The notes: generated by a model not told the origin, from the sequence alone. Shown: positions 1 through 7,459, counted from the first letter of the stretch. The stretch is DNA of 13,629 nucleotides from SIG220 sp045615545 (GCA_045615545.1 JAZLFA010000005.1:1-13629); one strand, 5' to 3'. A program made the numbers and translations.

Positions 1-1
1 T

Positions 2-142
2 CTTTCTATTCGTAAATGGGTATGTCCTAACTGTGGTGAAGTTCACGATCGTGATATAAACGCTGCAAAAAACATACTAAACAAAGGATTAGAATTATTA
101 AAGGCTGGGACACAGCCGGTTAGCTCGTTGATACTGGACTAG
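2..142 (+). CDS. tnpB: TnpB RNA-guided nuclease, C-terminal fragment (5' end outside window)
   Basis: The frame starting at base 2 gives 46 residues ending at TAG 140-142. It contains KWVCPNCGEVHDRDINAAKN. The CPNCG is half of the TnpB zinc finger (the other Cys pair is upstream of the window), and the HDRDxNAAxNI block carries the last RuvC aspartate. TnpB is the RNA-guided DNA nuclease of IS200/IS605 elements and a relative of Cas12. The lost N-terminal part is due to the window edge, so whether the whole gene is intact cannot be said. The tail after the motif (NKGLELLKAGTQP...) is the usual variable end. The next gene, the serpin, is on the opposite strand and converges on this one. Confidence 0.9.
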   Translation, partial: LSIRKWVCPNCGEVHDRDINAAKNILNKGLELLKAGTQPVSSLILD

Positions 143-207
143 TTGTAGTCCTTGAGCGAGAAGCCCCACTTCAAATCACTTGTGATTAAGTGGTGGGAGT
201 ATGTCAC
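60..207 (+). ncRNA. Probable omega RNA (TnpB guide RNA scaffold)
   Basis: In this family the guide RNA scaffold comes from the tnpB 3' end plus the right end, and the guide is the host sequence just past the element boundary. The hairpin at 166-193 (CCACTT, 2-base bulge, AATCAC, TT loop, GTGATT, AAGTGG) fits a scaffold stem. The guide would start near 208 and is very A/T-rich. The 5' boundary given is a guess. The call rests on family knowledge and on the hairpin; no processing site is visible. Confidence 0.4.
166..193 (+). repeat. Right-end hairpin of the IS element
   Basis: A 12-bp stem: CCACTT (166-171) pairs with AAGTGG (188-193), CA bulges out, then AATCAC (174-179) pairs with GTGATT (182-187) around a TT loop. 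Bulged sub-terminal hairpins of this kind are bound by the Y1 transposase TnpA. The copy at 8578-8605 has a compensating change in the inner stem (AATCAT/ATGATT), so the fold is conserved. Confidence 0.8.
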
Positions 208-244
208 TATTTAAAATGTGTATTATTGTAAACCTTTTAATAAT

Positions 245-1540
245 TCAATTGATTGTATTTACTATTCCCATAAATACAGGTATGTTCATAGAAGTAATCA
301 CAAAGCCAAAAGCTTTATCAACAACAAATTCTTGTCTTATTGTTTCACGTTCATCTTCTTTTTGAACAGCACCAGAAATTGTCATTGCGGTTATGGAAGC
401 CCCTTCAATTCCTGATCTATTTACATCAATTTTGTTCACGTGCAAGATGTCGTCACACCATATAGGTTGATCTGTTAACTTTGTGAAATCGCATCTTGAG
501 GTAAATAAGTCTTTTATACCGAGCCTATATATTTCTTCCGCAATTGATACGTTATTTTCGATATTAAATGAAGGGAATAAGCATCGTGTTTCATAATAAT
601 AGTTTTCGTTTGTACTAGTAGAGTAATCATACGATAGAACATCAAGCACATTTTTCTTAATCATTACTTCTGCAATATTTTTATTTTCATTAGGAAGAAT
701 GAAATAACAGCCAATAGTGTTGGTGGTGTCATTTATGACAAATGAAGAACAATCTTCATTGGTAAATATTGTTTGCTCAATAGTATCAAAACAATTCAAT
801 TTTGTTTTTCTGACAGTTTTATCGTTATTGGTAAAAACGTGTTCGTTAGGAGTCTGAGATAATTCATTTCCTTCTTCATTCCAAAGAGCCTTCAAATAAT
901 ATGATGATATTAGCGTAAAATAAGTTTCTGAACCAAATGAGAAATCTGGATTCAAAAATCCATTTGTATTTTTAAAACAATAATCGTTTATTTTTTTGCT
1001 GCTTTCTTTTGCATTATTTTTAAAGTCGGTTTTATATGACGAAACATAGCATTCATCTGCTAAATGATCGACACAATCTTGTTTATACGATATATTGCTA
1101 TCAATCCAAATAGAATCATCCAATATTTGAGCGAGTTGGTATTGATTCGGCAAATTATCATATTGAATTGCTTTGTCGTAATTAAAGGCTTTATGCAAAG
1201 TTTCTTTAGAAAGATTGTTGTAACTACCTATTAAGTAATCTAGCTCGGCTTTGGTATTGCCATTTGTACATTCTTTGGCAAAACTTAAACATTCATATAC
1301 AGTTAAAGGTGATAATAGTACATTATTATTTCCTTTGTTTTCTTTATCAAAATATTGACCCATGAAATCACAAGCAAATTGATTAAAGCTTACCGAAAAC
1401 GATTTTAGCGATTGGGTTTCGTTTTTAGTAAGAGAATTTGATTGTAATTTTTTTGCGTTCTTTAAAACACCTTCAAAACAAGCTGGGCCACTACATGATG
1501 CTAAAAATATAGGTAGAAGTAATAAAGTAATTTTTCTCAT
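245..1540 (-). CDS. Secreted serpin (serine protease inhibitor) lipoprotein
   Basis: 431 residues. A signal peptide with lipobox LASC puts the lipidated Cys at residue 16, so the protein is anchored outside the cell. Serpin landmarks follow in order: NVLLSPLTVYECLSF (73-87), the TLISSYYLKALW strand (209-220), FPSFNIENNVSIAEEIYRLG (322-341), HVNKIDVNRSGIEGAS hinge (367-382), and the C-terminal signature FVVDKAFGFVI...PVFMGIV (405-426). Serpins trap serine or cysteine proteases by inserting a cleaved reactive loop. Counting P15 as Gly377 puts P1 near Ala391 and P1' at Val392, which would suit an elastase-like target. P14 is Ile where inhibitory serpins usually have Thr/Ser, so inhibition is likely but not certain. 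GAGGA lies 7 bases before the ATG. It follows the sigma/anti-sigma pair by 114 bases and has its own candidate promoter. The stop is TGA. Confidence 0.93.
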   Translation of the reverse strand: MRKITLLLLPIFLASCSGPACFEGVLKNAKKLQSNSLTKNETQSLKSFSVSFNQFACDFMGQYFDKENKGNNNVLLSPLTVYECLSFAKECTNGNTKAELDYLIGSYNNLSKETLHKAFNYDKAIQYDNLPNQYQLAQILDDSIWIDSNISYKQDCVDHLADECYVSSYKTDFKNNAKESSKKINDYCFKNTNGFLNPDFSFGSETYFTLISSYYLKALWNEEGNELSQTPNEHVFTNNDKTVRKTKLNCFDTIEQTIFTNEDCSSFVINDTTNTIGCYFILPNENKNIAEVMIKKNVLDVLSYDYSTSTNENYYYETRCLFPSFNIENNVSIAEEIYRLGIKDLFTSRCDFTKLTDQPIWCDDILHVNKIDVNRSGIEGASITAMTISGAVQKEDERETIRQEFVVDKAFGFVITSMNIPVFMGIVNTIN

Positions 1541-1563
1541 ATTTGCGTCCTCGATTCAAAGCA

Positions 1564-1596
1564 AGTATATCACTAGCCATCATTAAATAAGTGCAA
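1564..1596 (-). promoter_or_regulatory. Candidate serpin promoter (extended -10)
   Basis: On the minus strand TGATATACT (1572-1564) is an extended -10 element. TTGCAC (1596-1591) lies upstream, 21 bases before TATACT or 18 before TGATAT. Transcription would begin near 1557, leaving a leader of about 17 bases that contains GAGGA. The upstream box is part of TTGCACTT, the same octamer repeated at 8417-8446. Confidence 0.45.
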
Positions 1597-1654
1597 CTAA
1601 AAGATTTTTTTGTCGCATAAAATCATTTTTAATTAAATTGTTAGAAAAATTTTG

Positions 1655-2326
1655 TTAATGGGCTTTTGTGTAGTGAATCTCAAAATCAATATCTTCTTGA
1701 GAAGAAGTCACTTTAAATAATATTTCACTGTTACTTTCTTTTGAAGGAAGTAAAGTGCCTTTATATAATTTTGTTTCATTTGATAAGTTTATAAAGTACT
1801 GGTTTCGATCTAAATCAATCAATTCATATTTAAAATCTTTTAAAGCGTTGATATTAAAAATCACAAAGCAATGTAATTTATTGCTTGGATCCTCAATTTC
1901 AATCATTTGATTAGAATTTGATTGTGGTTTTGTTTCGTTGATTATTATTGAGTCTGTGTCTTTGAATGTAAAAGAACCAGTTTTCCCGTGGCAAGATGAA
2001 AACATAAAAGTTCCAAACTGCAATTTAGACACTGGTGGTTCGCCATAGGAATATATTTCTGTATTGCTTGATTTTGAAGGCATAATCGTTGATGAAGGGT
2101 TAGGTGCTTTTGGTTTAAATAACTCTGGGCATGATAAATAAACAATTAGAAAAGCAGCAGTAGCAGTAGCGAGAGTGGATAAAGAAATTGCTAAAATTTT
2201 GCGTTTCTTTTTCTTAACGGAGTATTGCTTCCAATTAATTTTGTTTTCGATTTTTTTAAATGATAAGTCAGTTTTTGGGTACGAAGAATCTATAAGTTCT
2301 TTTATCTTTCTTTCTTCTTTCTTCAT
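1655..2326 (-). CDS. Probable anti-sigma factor, single-pass membrane protein
   Basis: 223 residues: a charged cytoplasmic N-terminus of about 43 residues ending in a KKKKRK stop-transfer patch, one transmembrane segment (about 44-66), a Pro/Ser-rich linker (71-90), and an extracytoplasmic part of about 130 residues with no family that I recognise. The ATG shares its A with the TAA stop of the sigma gene, so the two are translationally coupled, and AAAGGGGAA upstream serves as ribosome site. Small proteins of this shape encoded directly after an ECF sigma gene are usually anti-sigma factors that hold the sigma at the membrane until a signal arrives. No zinc-binding HxxxCxxC motif is present, so it is not a ZAS-type factor. 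The role rests on position and topology; residue-level family evidence is lacking. Confidence 0.65.
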   Translation of the reverse strand: MKKEERKIKELIDSSYPKTDLSFKKIENKINWKQYSVKKKKRKILAISLSTLATATAAFLIVYLSCPELFKPKAPNPSSTIMPSKSSNTEIYSYGEPPVSKLQFGTFMFSSCHGKTGSFTFKDTDSIIINETKPQSNSNQMIEIEDPSNKLHCFVIFNINALKDFKYELIDLDRNQYFINLSNETKLYKGTLLPSKESNSEILFKVTSSQEDIDFEIHYTKAH

Positions 2327-2865
2327 TATTTGATTTCCCCTTTCATTTTGGTTTTAATTTTATCAATTGCCCTTTTATATTTACCGGAAATAGAAAACAC
2401 TGTTGAGTTTCGTATTTTAGCAATTTCGCGGAATTTCATGTTAAGTTCAATGTGTAAGACAATAATTTCGATTTCTTCATCGGAAAGAAAGGTTGAAAAT
2501 TGTTTAAGCATTTTTTTATAATCAATATCCAATGCTTCTTCAACGTTCTCAAAGTATGTTTCATCGTTAAATTCTACTATCTTTTCATACTCTTGTTTTT
2601 TCCGATAAGAAATATAACGCGCACTGTTTACTAAATAATATTTAGCGTTTTTAAGATTGTGTAATTCGCTTAGTTTGTTAAAAAATGAGATAAATGTTTC
2701 GCTAATAACATCTTCAGCATCTTCTTTGTTTTCCAATATATCGAAAGCAACATGAAAGATTAATTTGGAATATTTTATGTATATATTTTCACAACAACGT
2801 TTTATTAATTTGCTATCGCCATTTTTTAGCGCTTTTCTTAGTTCTGTTTCTTCGTTCATACGCAT
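2326..2865 (-). CDS. ECF-like RNA polymerase sigma-70 factor
   Basis: 179 residues, the usual ECF size. Region 2 lies about 25-90 (KYSKLIFHVAFDILENKEDA, then EDVISETFISFFNKL) and region 4 about 127-174 (LSDEEIEIIVLHIELNMKFR, EIAKIRNSTVFSISGKYKRA), with the helix-turn-helix that reads the -35 box. Such factors direct RNA polymerase to a small envelope or stress regulon. ATG codons occur at 2865 and 2859 and neither has a clear Shine-Dalgarno site, so the start may be two codons later. It heads the minus-strand operon with the probable anti-sigma gene and perhaps the serpin. Conserved residues in the region-2 DAED block and the region-4 REIA helix make the family assignment solid; the regulon is unknown. 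Confidence 0.9.
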   Translation of the reverse strand: MRMNEETELRKALKNGDSKLIKRCCENIYIKYSKLIFHVAFDILENKEDAEDVISETFISFFNKLSELHNLKNAKYYLVNSARYISYRKKQEYEKIVEFNDETYFENVEEALDIDYKKMLKQFSTFLSDEEIEIIVLHIELNMKFREIAKIRNSTVFSISGKYKRAIDKIKTKMKGEIK

Positions 2866-2922
2866 ATTAATTTTAAAGTATTACCATCAGCATAAAAATA
2901 TTAAACAAAGTAGAGTGGACAA

Positions 2923-2941
2923 ATTATTGAATATCAATAAT
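2923..2941. promoter_or_regulatory. Inverted repeat in the sigma/trhP divergent region
   Basis: ATTATTGA-ATA-TCAATAAT is a perfect 8-bp inverted repeat with a 3-base centre. It lies about 58 bases upstream of the sigma gene and beside a weak minus-strand promoter-like pair (TTGTCC, 16 bases, TATTTT). It may be an operator, but its all-A/T composition makes chance possible. Confidence 0.3.
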
Positions 2942-3036
2942 AATTAACATCTAATTTATTACTCTCTAGATTAAGTTTTGGTTGCATCTTAATTTGAGCT
3001 CATACGTTTATACTTTGCTGATACAATTGTGATTCC

Positions 3037-3065
3037 TTGCTTATTTTATGTTAAAGCCATAAAAT
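3037..3065 (+). promoter_or_regulatory. Promoter of the trhP operon (leaderless geometry)
   Basis: TTGCTT (3037-3042), a 17-base spacer and TAAAAT (3060-3065) form a good sigma-A promoter. Transcription is predicted at 3072-3073, which is the ATG itself. No Shine-Dalgarno sequence precedes that ATG, in agreement with a leaderless mRNA. Confidence 0.6.
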
Positions 3066-3072
3066 ATCACTT

Positions 3073-4293
3073 ATGGGTAAATTAGAGATTTTAGCTCCTG
3101 TTGGAGATTTTGAAAGATTAAAAACTGCCGTTTATTTCGGTGCTGATGCAGTTTATTTTGCAGGCAAACGTTATGGTTTGCGTGCTTTTAGCAGTAATTT
3201 TGAAATTGATGAAATTAAACAAGCAGTTACTTTTGCCCATGCCCATAACGTAAAAGTTTATATCACCGTTAATATATTGGCACACAATACCGACTTTGTC
3301 GGGCTTCTTGATTATTTAAAATATTTAGAATCTTGTTCTGTTGATGGTGTCATAGTTTCTGATCTTGGAATTGCTAATATGGTTGTGAACAATACTAAAC
3401 TTGAGTTACATGTTTCCACTCAAGCTAATATTACCAATGTTGAAAGCGCTAAAGTATGGGTTAAGATGGGTGCTAAACGCTTAGTTCTAGCAAGAGAGCT
3501 TTCTATAGAAGAAGTAAAACAAATTAAAGAAGCGGTGGGAGAAGATATTGATATTGAATGTTTCTGTCATGGCGCAATGTGTATTTCATATTCCGGTAGA
3601 TGCTTGTTATCAAACTATTTTGTTGGAAGGGATTCTAATCGTGGAGCGTGCGCACAACCTTGTAGATGGAATTATGCTCTTAAATCAATGTATAAAGAAT
3701 CTCCTGTTGAAGGGGAATTTCCAATTCAAGAAGATGAAAGAGGAACTTATATCTTAAATAGCAAGGATATGTGTTTAATTGAACATTTAAAAGAACTCAT
3801 TGATGCTGGTGTAACTAGTTTTAAGATTGAGGGAAGAATGAAATCCCCATATTACGTTGCTACCACAGTAAATGCTTATCGCAGAGCGATTGATAATATC
3901 ATTAACAATAGATTGCCTGATTTTGATTATGTTGAAGAATTAAAGAAATCTTCACATCGAAATTTTACTACTGGATTTTATTTTCATAGTGACAATAAAA
4001 CATTTTTAGAAGATGCCACTCCAATTCAAAGTCATGAATTTGTTGCTATTGTATTAAATGATATGAAAGATGGATATGTTTTAGTGGAGGAAAGAAATAA
4101 GTTTGTTAATGGTGATGAACTTGAAGTTCTTTCACCAAACAACACCTTTAATAAAAAGATTAGTATTACTGAAATGAAAGATGAAAAAGGTAATGTGATT
4201 GATGTTGCAAATAAGGCACAACAAAAAGTTTATATAAAAACCGATCTGCCTTTAAAAGAAAACGACATTTTAAGGAAAAAAGTGGGGATTTAG
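3073..4293 (+). CDS. trhP: U32 peptidase-family protein, TrhP-type tRNA U34 hydroxylation protein
   Basis: 406 residues. The start MGKLEILAPVGDFERLKTAV is the typical U32 opening, followed by GADAVYFAG and a TIM-barrel-like part. The signature is at 164-199: CHGAMCISYSGRCLLSNYF and then NRGACAQPCRW. Cys170, 177, 193 and 234 have the spacing of the four iron-sulfur ligands known in this family (UbiU/TrhP/RlhA); Cys197 is extra. A C-terminal beta-rich domain (about 320-406) matches TrhP/YrrO proteins, as does the length. Although named peptidases, members studied in E. coli hydroxylate RNA or ubiquinone; TrhP makes 5-hydroxyuridine at tRNA position 34 and depends on prephenate. The downstream chorismate mutase makes prephenate, which favours TrhP over RlhA (23S rRNA) or a true protease. 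It is the first gene of the operon, with no Shine-Dalgarno site. Confidence 0.85.
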   Translation: MGKLEILAPVGDFERLKTAVYFGADAVYFAGKRYGLRAFSSNFEIDEIKQAVTFAHAHNVKVYITVNILAHNTDFVGLLDYLKYLESCSVDGVIVSDLGIANMVVNNTKLELHVSTQANITNVESAKVWVKMGAKRLVLARELSIEEVKQIKEAVGEDIDIECFCHGAMCISYSGRCLLSNYFVGRDSNRGACAQPCRWNYALKSMYKESPVEGEFPIQEDERGTYILNSKDMCLIEHLKELIDAGVTSFKIEGRMKSPYYVATTVNAYRRAIDNIINNRLPDFDYVEELKKSSHRNFTTGFYFHSDNKTFLEDATPIQSHEFVAIVLNDMKDGYVLVEERNKFVNGDELEVLSPNNTFNKKISITEMKDEKGNVIDVANKAQQKVYIKTDLPLKENDILRKKVGI

Positions 4294-4294
4294 T

Positions 4295-5755
4295 ATGGAA
4301 AATGCGGTAAAAAAACAAAAATTAAGTGATAATAAAATTTTTCGTTGGACTGTAATTATTATATGTGCTGCCCTATGTTTGTTTTCTAGATTTATTCCAA
4401 GTTTTGCTGGTTTAAGCCAAGATGCTATTGGTGTGCTGGGAATCTTCTTAGGATCTATTATTTTGTGGCTTACTATTGGTATAGATTGGCCAAGTTTATT
4501 ATGTATTTTTTCATTGGGTTTTATCTCGACATTAGGATTTAGCAAAGTCTTATCTAGCTCGTTTGGTAATGCGACTTTTGTGTTCTTATTATTTACTTTT
4601 ATTTGTACTTATGCACTAAGTAAAACTTCTTTGATTAAAAGAGTAGCTATTGCGTTTGTGGATAATAAACTTGCTAAGAAAAGTGGTAAAGGATTTATCT
4701 GTTTATTCCTGTTAGCGGTTTTAGTCCTCGGATTATTTATTTCCCCGTCAGTATTATTTGTTATTATTCTTCCAATATTAGAAGAAATATTTAAATTAGC
4801 AGGAATTGATAAAGAAGATAAAGCCGCTAAGGTCTTGATGATGGGTTTAGGATTTACTGTTTCTATCAGTAGTGGTATGACTCCAATTGCACACGTCTTT
4901 CCAGTTTTAGCTATGAATGCCGCTGGAGTTGATGTTTCCGCAGCAGTTTACATGGGTTTTGCTATTCCTGCTGGTTTAGTGCTCTTTGGACTGATGTTAT
5001 TGATATTCTTTTTAATTTTGCGTCCAGATGTATCTAAACTTAAAAATGTTGATGTCAGTAAGATTAAAAATGAATTACCACCAGTTGACAAGAAAGACAT
5101 TATTACTCTAGTAATATTTGTGCTCGTTATCTTATTATGGATTATTCCAAGCTTCTTCAAGAACGCCGCTCCTGATTTTTATAATGCTATTAATCAATAT
5201 GGTACAGCTATGCCACCTTTACTTGGCACAATTCTCCTTTGTGTTATTAGAGTAAAAGATAAACCACTTATTAATATTACTGATGCCTTAAAAAATGGTG
5301 TTCCTTGGAGCGCACTATTAATGTGTGCTGCCACACTTGTTCTTGGCGTTGCTATGACTGATAACAATATTGGTCTAAGTGCTTGGTTACAAGAAAAGTT
5401 AGGTGGTTCATTAGCAGGTTTACCAGCATTCTTATTGTTATTCATCTTTGCTTTATGGGCTGCTTTACAAACAAATGTATCAAGCAACATGGTTACCGCA
5501 ACATTAGTTGCTACTGTTGCAGCCGCCATTATTAGAAGTACTGGTGTTGATTTAAATGTTGGGGCTGTAGCGTGTATTATTGGTATGTTAGCAAGCTTTG
5601 CATTTGCTACTCCCCCATCAATGCCACATATTGCCATTGTAGCGGGTAGCGATTATTGTTCGACAAAAGATGTTTTAATATATGGATCACTTTTAATGGT
5701 GGTTTCTATTTTAGTAGCAATGGCTACTTACCCACTTGCTGCCATCATGATCTAA
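4295..5755 (+). CDS. SLC13/DASS-like anion transporter with altered substrate motifs
   Basis: 486 residues with about 11-12 membrane segments and two pseudo-repeats, the plan of the divalent anion:sodium symporter family. The hairpin regions are recognisable but changed. The first Ser-Asn-Thr site of the family reads SPS (150-152), the region after it reads SSGMTPIAH (192-200) in place of the usual GG-ATPIGTPPN, the second site reads SSNMVTATL (396-404), and TPPSMP follows at 439-444. The ATG is one base after the trhP stop, so the genes are coupled. GGGGAT lies about 8 bases upstream. The usual cargo is citrate, succinate or malate. Between a TrhP and a chorismate mutase, an aromatic carboxylate such as shikimate, chorismate or prephenate is possible, but this is inference. 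Confidence 0.85.
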   Translation: MENAVKKQKLSDNKIFRWTVIIICAALCLFSRFIPSFAGLSQDAIGVLGIFLGSIILWLTIGIDWPSLLCIFSLGFISTLGFSKVLSSSFGNATFVFLLFTFICTYALSKTSLIKRVAIAFVDNKLAKKSGKGFICLFLLAVLVLGLFISPSVLFVIILPILEEIFKLAGIDKEDKAAKVLMMGLGFTVSISSGMTPIAHVFPVLAMNAAGVDVSAAVYMGFAIPAGLVLFGLMLLIFFLILRPDVSKLKNVDVSKIKNELPPVDKKDIITLVIFVLVILLWIIPSFFKNAAPDFYNAINQYGTAMPPLLGTILLCVIRVKDKPLINITDALKNGVPWSALLMCAATLVLGVAMTDNNIGLSAWLQEKLGGSLAGLPAFLLLFIFALWAALQTNVSSNMVTATLVATVAAAIIRSTGVDLNVGAVACIIGMLASFAFATPPSMPHIAIVAGSDYCSTKDVLIYGSLLMVVSILVAMATYPLAAIMI

Positions 5756-5766
5756 GGAGTTTAATT

Positions 5767-6039
5767 ATGGATACATTAGTAAAATGTAGAAAGAAAATCG
5801 ATAAAATCGATTCGAAGATTATCAAACTTTACGAACAACGTATGCGTGTTGTTAAAGAAGTGACAGAATATAAGGTCAGTCATGATTTACCTGTATTAGA
5901 TGCTAGTAGGGAAGCTAAAATGCTTGAAAAAAATCTTAAAAAGATTACGAATGAAGAATTTAAAGAATATTATCCTGATGTACTTAATGGATATTTAAGT
6001 GCTTCCAAGAAGATGCAAGGAAAAATAATTAAAAAATAA
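5767..6039 (+). CDS. Chorismate mutase, AroQ type, monofunctional
   Basis: 90 residues, the size of a free-standing AroQ domain; it converts chorismate to prephenate. Placed against the E. coli P-protein mutase domain, every active-site position is kept: Arg8 (R11), Arg25 (R28), Lys36 (K39), Asp45 (D48), Arg48 (R51), Glu49 (E52), Ser80 (S84) and Gln84 (Q88). The three-helix pattern is clear and no prephenate dehydratase or dehydrogenase is attached. I start it at 5767 because AAGGAG (5754-5759) is 7 bases upstream and the protein begins as the family does; the same frame is open further upstream, but inside the transporter gene. No other gene of aromatic amino acid synthesis is in the window, so its product is more likely used by the TrhP protein of the same operon than for Phe/Tyr synthesis. 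Confidence 0.93.
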   Translation: MDTLVKCRKKIDKIDSKIIKLYEQRMRVVKEVTEYKVSHDLPVLDASREAKMLEKNLKKITNEEFKEYYPDVLNGYLSASKKMQGKIIKK

Positions 6040-6041
6040 CC

Positions 6042-7442
6042 ATGTTATATTTTGATGTAATTGAATGGATTAGAAACTATCTTGATAACATGTTTGGTAT
6101 CAGCATACTAAACACGCCTCAAGGTGTTTTGAACTTTGTCAGTTCCACGATTTTGGTTTTGCTTGGATTTTTTCAAGCCTACAAAGTTGTCTATTTAATT
6201 ATTGGTATATTTAGAAAACATCGTACTTTTACTCCAAAACAAGAAAAGAAAAAATATGCTTTTGTCATCGCGGCAAAAAATGAAGAATGTGTCATTGGTA
6301 ATTTGATTGATTCAATTTTTGAACAAGATTATCCTAAAGAATTAATTGATATTTTTGTTGTCGCGGATAATTGCACTGATAAAACTGTCGAAGTACTTAA
6401 AAGTAAAAAGGTAAAATATTATGAAAGAAACGAACCAAACACCAAACTTCATAGAAAAGGCTATGCGCTTGAATTTTTATTTAATGAAATGAAAAACAGT
6501 AGTGTGGATATTGAACATGACTTTGATGGATATGTTGTTGTTGATGCTGATAATGTTCTAACTAAGACCTATTTAAGTAAAATGAATGACGCTTTCCTTG
6601 GTGGATACGATGCAGTTACACCTTATAGAAATAGTAAAAATGTTGCTTCAACTGTTTGGAGTTTCCAAAGTGGACTTAACTGGAGCAGAGTGAATATCTG
6701 TGATAACCGTCCACGTGGTTTTATTGGCTCTTCAGGATGCCTTACTGGGACTGGCTTTATCATTAAGTCAACTTATCTAAAAGATGGCTGGAAATGGCAC
6801 TTATTAACCGAAGATAGCGAACTCACTACTGACTTAATCGCCGCAGATAAAAAAATTATGTATGTTGATGAAGCCGAAATATATGATGAACAGCCAAATA
6901 CATTTAAGATGATGTTCCGCCAAAGAATAAGATGGCAAAAGGGAAATTTTGTTGTCTTCTTCAAGAAGTGGGGAAAATTATTTGTTAGTTTTATTAAACA
7001 TCCTACCTGGAGTAAATTCGATCAATTAGTTTCCATCTTTCCTAAAGAATTTGTTAATTTTACCACCAACTTCCTATATCAAATTTTATCTTTAATATTA
7101 TTCCTTGTTATTGGCAGTCAATCATATAACTGGAATAGTTTTGTTACTTATATTATTACTTTCTTTGTAGGTGGATATGTTTCGAGTTTAGTACTTGTTA
7201 TTATTTACTATATTGTCGATATTAAAAGACTACACATCTCATTTCCTAAAGCGGTATTAAATATTTTGTTATTCCCATTTTATGATATGTTTGCGTTCAT
7301 ATTTGTTTATGGTGGATTATTTTCTAAGAGCAAATGGAAACATATTGATCACTATGATGCAATTACTGCTGATCAAATTGAGCAGGAAAATAGCGATTTA
7401 AAAAATCGCTTTGCTAAAAAACCAAAAGAGAAAAAGAAATAG
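6042..7442 (+). CDS. Processive membrane glycosyltransferase, GT2 family
   Basis: 466 residues. One N-terminal membrane segment (about 30-57), a cytoplasmic GT-A domain (about 70-305), and three C-terminal segments (about 340-360, 367-392, 403-425) followed by a Lys-rich tail. Motifs: FVIAAKNEE (74-82), VVADNCTDKT (106-115), the metal-binding DAD (168-170), TED (256-258) and QRIRW (294-298), the QxxRW of processive enzymes such as hyaluronan, cellulose and poly-GlcNAc synthases. It probably adds sugars from a nucleotide donor to a growing polymer or glycolipid at the membrane; the sugar cannot be read from the sequence. The ATG comes 2 bases after the mutase stop and has no good ribosome site nearby (AAGGAAAA is about 20 bases off), so translation may rely on coupling. 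Confidence 0.88.
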   Translation: MLYFDVIEWIRNYLDNMFGISILNTPQGVLNFVSSTILVLLGFFQAYKVVYLIIGIFRKHRTFTPKQEKKKYAFVIAAKNEECVIGNLIDSIFEQDYPKELIDIFVVADNCTDKTVEVLKSKKVKYYERNEPNTKLHRKGYALEFLFNEMKNSSVDIEHDFDGYVVVDADNVLTKTYLSKMNDAFLGGYDAVTPYRNSKNVASTVWSFQSGLNWSRVNICDNRPRGFIGSSGCLTGTGFIIKSTYLKDGWKWHLLTEDSELTTDLIAADKKIMYVDEAEIYDEQPNTFKMMFRQRIRWQKGNFVVFFKKWGKLFVSFIKHPTWSKFDQLVSIFPKEFVNFTTNFLYQILSLILFLVIGSQSYNWNSFVTYIITFFVGGYVSSLVLVIIYYIVDIKRLHISFPKAVLNILLFPFYDMFAFIFVYGGLFSKSKWKHIDHYDAITADQIEQENSDLKNRFAKKPKEKKK

Positions 7443-7459
7443 GATATACTATTATACAT

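Larger units (their letters stand above)
2..207 (+). mobile_element. 3' end of an IS200/IS605-type (TnpB) insertion element, cut by the window edge
   Basis: The segment holds the C-terminus of a TnpB protein, then about 65 bases with a bulged hairpin (166-193) and the terminal string GTATGTCAC (199-207). This order, tnpB end, sub-terminal hairpin, TCAN-type end, is the right end of IS200/IS605 elements, which move as single strands and lack terminal inverted repeats. The boundary near 207 is supported by a second diverged copy at 8561-8612 that shares sequence up to the same GTCAC and then differs. The left end and any tnpA lie outside the window. Confidence 0.85.

Noticed and set aside
2955..2990. 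ECF-type autoregulatory promoter before the sigma gene (AACC and GTAA boxes, minus strand)
   Set aside because: A loose match with a plausible spacer, but such short boxes occur by chance in A/T-rich DNA and no second copy is present before the serpin.
3073..4293. Collagenase/protease function for the U32 gene
   Set aside because: The family name is historic. The Cys pattern, the length and the neighbouring chorismate mutase fit TrhP-type hydroxylation better.
5194..5637. Antisense open frame of 147 codons inside the transporter gene
   Set aside because: It is low in complexity, has no ribosome site, and mirrors the codon pattern of the real gene.
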